A model generated the notes under the pieces. It did no database searches. It was not told the origin of the DNA and was given only the letters and a program-made list of their open reading frames with translations. The position numbers and the translations under genes were made by a program. From contig JAQGJO010000401.1 of assembly GCA_028290595.1 (NCBI GenBank), positions 1-9,125 on the forward strand: DNA of 9,125 bases, written 5' to 3'. Positions 5,617 through 9,125 of this stretch are shown in pieces (positions within the stretch are counted from its first letter, which is position 1; each line of letters opens with the position of its first letter). This DNA comes from Hyphomicrobiales bacterium. Its GTDB lineage: Bacteria; Pseudomonadota; Alphaproteobacteria; Rhizobiales; Beijerinckiaceae.

Positions 5617-6795
5617 ATGCGTTCAATTTCGGCCGGCGCCATTGTGCTTGCGCTGGCAGTCCAGACCGGCACGCCGGCCTTTGCGGCCGACCCGCTCAAA
5701 ATCGGCGTCCTGATGGAGACCACGGGCGTCTTCGCGCCGCTCGGCAAGCGCCAGCTCGACGGCATGCGCTTTGCGGTCGAGGAAGCCGGCGGCGAAGTCG
5801 CGGGCCGCAAGATCGAACTGGTGCACGAAGACACCGAAGGCAAGCCCGACGTCGGCCTCAACAAGGCGCGCAAACTGGTGCTGTCCGACAAGGTCGATGT
5901 GATGGCCGGCATCATCAATTCCGCTGTGGCGCTCGCGGTGGCGCCCTATCTATCGACCCAGCGCGTTCCGCTCGTGCTGTCGAATGCGTCCACCGACACG
6001 CTGACCGGCGACAAATGCGACCGCTATCTGTTCCGGGTTTCCTATTCCAGTGCCCAGATCACCGAACCGATCGGCCAGTGGATGGCTAAGAACGCGCCGA
6101 AGAACATTTTCATTCTGGCGTCGGACTATGTCGCACCACACGAATATGTGGCTGCCTTCAAGAAGGGCTATCTCGCGGGCGGCGGCACGATCGCCGGCGA
6201 AGCCTATCCGCCATTCAACCGGACGCAGGATTACGGCCCCTATATTTCGCAGGCGCGCGCCGCCAATCCCGGCGCGATTTTTTCGGTGTTCTTCGCCGGC
6301 GAGGCGCTGCTGTTCGTCAAGCAATATGATTCCTTCGGCATGAAGACGAACATACCGCTCTACGGCCCGATCGGCCTGACGCCGCCGGTGCTGCGCAAGG
6401 CGCAGGGACCGGCCGCTGCCGGCATCATCTCGGCCTCGAACTATGTGGCCGAACTCGATCATCCGGAAAACCGCAGCTTCCGCGAAGCCTACAAGAAGAA
6501 GTTCGGCGAGGATCCGGAAGAATTCGCGGTGATGGGTTACGACTCCATCCGCTTCATCATTGATGCGGTGAAGGCGCGCAACGGCGACACCAAGGATCGC
6601 CCTGCCCTCGTCAGCGCCATCGAGAAAGTTTCCTATGTCGGACCGCGCGGCCCGATGAAGATGGCAGCGAACCATCAGGCGACGCAGAACGTCTACATCG
6701 TCAAGACCGTGCCGAAGGGCGACGATGTGGCTTTCGAAGTGATCGACACGTTCAAGGATTTCGTCGATCCGGTGCAAGGTTGCAATATGAAATAG
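5617..6795 (+). CDS. ABC transporter periplasmic binding protein, Leu/Ile/Val type
   Basis: This is a type-I periplasmic binding protein of the LivJ/LivK-like family (Peripla_BP_6) that captures a small solute and delivers it to an ABC permease. A Sec signal peptide occupies residues 1-23, with cleavage expected after AFA. The mature part starts ADPLKIGVLMETTG, the classic first strand of the fold, followed by G-Q-DGMRFAVEEAGG. Later segments such as VMGYDSIRF and the GPRGPMKM region match the C-terminal lobe. The length of 392 aa is normal. Two cysteines in the mature protein (Cys134, Cys389) could form a disulfide. GGAGG precedes the ATG. These proteins bind branched-chain amino acids, amides, aromatic acids or other carboxylates; the ligand is not predictable here. 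No permease or ATPase gene follows. Confidence 0.93.
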   Translation: MRSISAGAIVLALAVQTGTPAFAADPLKIGVLMETTGVFAPLGKRQLDGMRFAVEEAGGEVAGRKIELVHEDTEGKPDVGLNKARKLVLSDKVDVMAGIINSAVALAVAPYLSTQRVPLVLSNASTDTLTGDKCDRYLFRVSYSSAQITEPIGQWMAKNAPKNIFILASDYVAPHEYVAAFKKGYLAGGGTIAGEAYPPFNRTQDYGPYISQARAANPGAIFSVFFAGEALLFVKQYDSFGMKTNIPLYGPIGLTPPVLRKAQGPAAAGIISASNYVAELDHPENRSFREAYKKKFGEDPEEFAVMGYDSIRFIIDAVKARNGDTKDRPALVSAIEKVSYVGPRGPMKMAANHQATQNVYIVKTVPKGDDVAFEVIDTFKDFVDPVQGCNMK

Positions 6796-6808
6796 GCTAT
6801 CTGCACGG

Positions 6809-6834
6809 ACCGGAAACCTGCATACAGGACCGGT
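6809..6834 (+). repeat. Hairpin between the binding-protein and DUF2459 genes
   Basis: ACCGG (6809-6813) pairs with CCGGT (6830-6834), and inside this CCTG (6817-6820) pairs with CAGG (6825-6828) around a CATA tetraloop. The interior loop is 3 nt on one side and 1 nt on the other. It starts 13 nt after the upstream stop codon. It covers a possible GTG start at 6833 and lies just before the ATG at 6842. Such hairpins after binding-protein genes often stabilise the upstream message and lower downstream expression. Confidence 0.55.
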
Positions 6835-6841
6835 GGAGCAG

Positions 6842-7498
6842 ATGAGCCGCAGACGACGCATCGCGCTGAAGATCGGGTTGGGGATGGCAAGCATCCCTGC
6901 CCTGATCGGCATGGCGTTCTTCGGCGGCGCGGTGATTCCGGCCGATCGCGCCTGGCAACCGCCGCCGACTGGCGTCACCATCTATGTCACCACAAATGGC
7001 GTACACACCGGGCTCATCCTGCCGAGTGTCAATGCGCTGCACGACTGGCGCGGCCGGGTGAAGGCCGGCGATCTCGCTATCCCGCCCCGCGCCGACACCT
7101 TCCTGCTGTTTGGCTGGGGCGAGCGGGATTTCTACCTGAACACGCCGCGCTGGTCGGACATAAGGATCGGCCCCGTGCTGAGAGCAGCCCTCGGCAGTAA
7201 CGAAACGCTGATGCATGTCGAACATCTGGGCCAGCCCGTTATCGGCCCGGACCTGCGGCCCATCATTCTGACGCCGGCGCAATACAGCGCGCTGACGCAG
7301 ATGATCGATGGCGATTTCGCTGACGGCAGCGCGATCACCGGTTATGGCCCGGGCGATGTCTTCTATCCGGCGCATGGCGTCTACAGCGCGATCTGGACCT
7401 GCAACGAATGGACCGGCGCGAAGCTGCGCGCCATCGGCGTGCGCGTCGGCGTCTGGACGCCGGCCAGTTGGAGCGTGATGCGCTGGTTCCGGCCCTGA
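6842..7498 (+). CDS. DUF2459 / TIGR02117 family membrane-anchored protein
   Basis: The function is unknown. The 218-aa product has an Arg-rich start (RRRR), then a hydrophobic segment at about residues 7-33 that is probably an uncleaved membrane anchor with the rest in the periplasm. The body matches the DUF2459 pattern as I recall it: VTIYVTTNGVHTGLILP at 45-61, FGWGERDFYLNTP at 90-102, a MHVEHL strand near 124-129, TPAQY at 144-148, and the C-terminal TCNEWTGAKLRAIGV at 186-200 with Cys187. His55 followed by TGL, with a much later Cys-x-x-Trp, is the order expected for a circularly permuted papain-like (NlpC/P60) hydrolase; this is my inference, not an established function. The start is uncertain: ATG 6842 has GGAG only 3 nt away, and an in-frame GTG at 6833 would add three residues. 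A weak dyad (7491-7514) overlaps its stop. Confidence 0.85.
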   Translation: MSRRRRIALKIGLGMASIPALIGMAFFGGAVIPADRAWQPPPTGVTIYVTTNGVHTGLILPSVNALHDWRGRVKAGDLAIPPRADTFLLFGWGERDFYLNTPRWSDIRIGPVLRAALGSNETLMHVEHLGQPVIGPDLRPIILTPAQYSALTQMIDGDFADGSAITGYGPGDVFYPAHGVYSAIWTCNEWTGAKLRAIGVRVGVWTPASWSVMRWFRP

Positions 7499-7535
7499 CG
7501 AGCCGCCACAGGCCTTGCCCTTCAGCGCCGATTCG

Positions 7536-7565
7536 CAGACATTGCCGACATAAGAACCGACATAA
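7536..7565 (+). repeat. Tandem CCGACATAA repeats before the second binding-protein gene
   Basis: CCGACATAA occurs exactly at 7545-7553 and 7557-7565 (12-bp period), with a degenerate copy CAGACATTG at 7536-7544. The array ends 5 bp before the GGAGGAGG ribosome-binding site at 7571-7578. It could be a regulator-binding array or a leader element. No clear -35/-10 pair is seen in this 85-bp gap. Confidence 0.45.
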
Positions 7566-7583
7566 ATTTGGGAGGAGGCCTTC

Positions 7584-8609
7584 ATGCGCGTATCGCAGCG
7601 AACCTGCGTCGCATTTCTGGCGTTCGCATTGCTGCACGGCTCTGCTCGTGCGGCCGACGAGGCGCTGATCGCGGCAGCAAAAAACGAAGGCGCCGTCGTC
7701 TGGTACACGACGCAGATCATCGATCCGCTCGTACTGGCGATGAACAAGGCCTTTCAGAGCAAATACGGCATACGCATCGATTATGTTCGCGCCAATTCAG
7801 GCGAGATCGTCCTGCGGCTGGTGAACGAGGCCCGCGCCGGCAAGGTGCAGGCGGATGTCTATGATGGGACGACAACCGCCGAGGCACTGAAGAAAGAAGG
7901 CCTGGCGCTGCAATGGCTGCCTGATGAAGCAAAAAGCTTTCCCGCCGACTATCGCGATCAGGACGGCTATTGGGTTGCGACGAACTTTTACGTGATCACC
8001 GCTGCCTACAACACCACGCTCGTCCCAGCCGGTACGGAACCGCGCTCATGGGACGATCTGCTCGATCCGAAATGGCGCGGCCAGATTGCCTGGGGCGGCA
8101 CACCATCGATCTCCGGCGCGGCAGGCTTCATCGGCATCGTGCTCAAGGAATGGGGCGAAGAGAAAGGCCGCGCCTATCTCAAGAAGCTGAGCGAGCAGCG
8201 CATAGGTGCGATTGCCGGATCGGCCCGCACTGTCATCGACCAGGCGATCGCCGGCGAATATGCTATCGCCCTGCAGGTGTTCCCCGAACATGCCTTCGGC
8301 GGCGCCAAAAAAGGCGCGCCGATCCGCTGGATTCCCATGCGTCCCGGCGTATCGACAGTCGTCTCGACCACCGGCGTCACCAAGGCTGCGCCGCATCCCA
8401 ATGCCGGCAAGCTGCTGCTCGATTTTCTGATCTCCGAGGAAGGCCAGAACATTTATCGCGACGCCTTCTACATACCGGCGCATCCGAATGTGAAGCCGAT
8501 CGAGCCGGAGCTGGCGCCGTCGAACTATCACGCCATCTTCCTGACGCCAGCCGAAGCAAACGAGAAAATGCCGAAATGGCTCGACGTGCAGAAGGAAATG
8601 TTCCGGTGA
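7584..8609 (+). CDS. ABC transporter periplasmic binding protein, iron/spermidine class
   Basis: This is a type-II periplasmic binding protein of the extracellular solute-binding family 1/6 group (AfuA/FbpA/PotD-like). The signal peptide covers residues 1-23 (Arg2, Arg6, hydrophobic core, cleavage after ARA). The mature protein starts ADEALIAAAKNEGAVVWYTT, typical of this class, followed by FQSKYGIRIDY. The motifs PRSWDDLLDPKWRGQIAW and LLLDFLISEEGQ are strong family signatures. The length of 341 aa is normal. I see no adjacent Tyr-Tyr pair like the iron ligands of FbpA, so iron is not assured as the ligand; the class also carries polyamines, thiamine, phosphonates and organic phosphates. The start at 7584 has GGAGGAGG 5 nt upstream. 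Its stop overlaps the next gene's GTG, so the two are translationally coupled. Confidence 0.92.
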   Translation: MRVSQRTCVAFLAFALLHGSARAADEALIAAAKNEGAVVWYTTQIIDPLVLAMNKAFQSKYGIRIDYVRANSGEIVLRLVNEARAGKVQADVYDGTTTAEALKKEGLALQWLPDEAKSFPADYRDQDGYWVATNFYVITAAYNTTLVPAGTEPRSWDDLLDPKWRGQIAWGGTPSISGAAGFIGIVLKEWGEEKGRAYLKKLSEQRIGAIAGSARTVIDQAIAGEYAIALQVFPEHAFGGAKKGAPIRWIPMRPGVSTVVSTTGVTKAAPHPNAGKLLLDFLISEEGQNIYRDAFYIPAHPNVKPIEPELAPSNYHAIFLTPAEANEKMPKWLDVQKEMFR

Positions 8610-9046
8610 GCGCGGCAATCTCCGCCGACGACCGCTTCGCCATCAATGACCTGATGATGGCCTATGCGAAGGCGAGCGACACCGGGCACGTGCAGGGCTT
8701 TGTCGACGTGTTCGCGCCCGATGCCGTCCTCTACGGTTCGAACGGCGAGCTTTATGCCGGGCATGACGGCATACGGCGGTTCGCCATCGAACAATGCAGT
8801 CCGGCCGACGCGCGCGGGCGGATGCATTTCTTCCAGCAGATGACGATTACGCGCGAAGGTGAGCGCTGCCGCGTTTTCTCGTTCTGGATGGTGGTGCAGT
8901 CAACCGTGAAGGACAACGTCAAGCGCCTCCGCTCGACCGGCTCCTGCGACGATCTGGTGGAGAAGGCCAGCGGCCGCTGGCTATTCCGCGAACGCAGGAT
9001 CGCACGCTGGAACGATGAGACCGCGCCCTGGCTGTATTCGCCCTAG
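8606..9046 (+). CDS. SnoaL-like / NTF2-fold protein
   Basis: The 146-aa cytoplasmic protein starts at GTG 8606, overlapping the upstream TGA (GTGA, 4 nt), with AAGGA (8592-8596) 9 nt before. An earlier in-frame ATG exists far inside the binding-protein gene, but that extension is out of frame with real coding. The start VSAAISADDRFAINDLMMAY, then DTG, FVDVFAPDAVLYG, GHDGIRRF, RMHFFQQM with His74, and the closing GRWLFRERRIARW follow the SnoaL_4 (PF13577) pattern of the alpha+beta cone NTF2 superfamily. Members include small cyclases, dehydratases, isomerases and the beta subunits of ring-hydroxylating dioxygenases. No specific reaction can be assigned. Coupling to a transporter component suggests a role in processing the imported compound. 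The fold call is firmer than any function. Confidence 0.82.
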   Translation: MSAAISADDRFAINDLMMAYAKASDTGHVQGFVDVFAPDAVLYGSNGELYAGHDGIRRFAIEQCSPADARGRMHFFQQMTITREGERCRVFSFWMVVQSTVKDNVKRLRSTGSCDDLVEKASGRWLFRERRIARWNDETAPWLYSP

Positions 9047-9121
9047 ATTTGACTTAGACGCCTCCGACCCGTTTCATGTCGTCAACCGCATCTGGAGGGA
9101 CGGACGCGGCGGGAGGGATTC

Positions 9122-9125
9122 ATGA
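9122..9125 (+). CDS. Start of a further gene, cut by the window end
   Basis: ATGA at 9122-9125 is preceded by GGGAGGG (9111-9117), a very good Shine-Dalgarno at normal distance, on the same strand as the binding-protein/SnoaL genes. Only the start codon is visible, so the product is unknown. The 75-bp gap before it contains TTGACT (9049-9054), a good -35, but the hexamer 17 nt on (TTTCAT) is a poor -10, so a new promoter is only a possibility. Confidence 0.5.

Noticed and set aside
5950..6981. Minus-strand 343-codon frame opposite the first binding-protein gene
   Set aside because: Antisense to a clearly real gene with signal peptide and family motifs; the antisense product shows no domain.
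6797..7747. Minus-strand 316-codon frame across DUF2459 and the next start
   Set aside because: Covers the opposite strand of a recognised family member and of the second binding-protein start; no family pattern.
7970..8605. N-terminal extension of the SnoaL-like frame back to 7970
   Set aside because: The upstream part is an alternative frame inside the binding-protein gene, Arg-rich and motif-free. The GTG at 8606 with a ribosome-binding site starts the recognisable domain.
1..9125. CRISPR arrays, insertion sequences, rRNA or known riboswitches
   Set aside because: No regularly spaced long repeats, transposase motifs, rRNA segments or recognisable riboswitch cores were seen on either strand.

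Overview
The window looks like a chromosomal segment of a GC-rich alphaproteobacterium, most likely Hyphomicrobiales (Bradyrhizobium/Xanthobacteraceae-like). This rests on protein style, GC-rich codon use, and the conserved order tRNA-Leu – tig – clpP – clpX – lon. The taxonomic placement is inference.

Left half (1–4345, all on the minus strand) is a proteostasis module. Read in the direction of transcription it runs tRNA-Leu(UAG), trigger factor (tig), ClpP peptidase, ClpX unfoldase and the first 35 codons of the Lon protease, which leaves the window. Trigger factor meets nascent chains at the ribosome, ClpXP degrades tagged or misfolded substrates, and Lon removes damaged proteins. The gaps between these genes (164, 333 and 313 bp) are rich in dyad symmetry. 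A very good sigma-32 (RpoH) heat-shock promoter match lies upstream of lon, and the clpX stop codon sits in the loop of a perfect 7-bp GC-rich hairpin. The genes are therefore probably a series of partly separate transcription units rather than one tight operon.

Right half (4548–9125) is an accessory uptake/catabolism region. A TauD/TfdA-type Fe(II)/2-oxoglutarate dioxygenase (minus) diverges from a plus-strand series: a Leu/Ile/Val-type periplasmic binding protein, a membrane-anchored DUF2459 protein, an iron/spermidine-class periplasmic binding protein, and a SnoaL/NTF2-like protein whose GTG start overlaps the previous stop. A further gene begins at the last four bases. Two solute-binding proteins from different superfamilies occur with no permease or ATPase in the window. 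The 220-bp divergent spacer holds a perfect 8-bp inverted repeat and a set of overlapping GCAA/TTGC dyads on a probable -10 element, as expected for a substrate-responsive regulator acting there.

No insertion sequence, integrase, CRISPR array or rRNA is visible. The least understood items are the DUF2459 protein, whose motifs suggest a circularly permuted papain-like fold, and the set of structured spacers.
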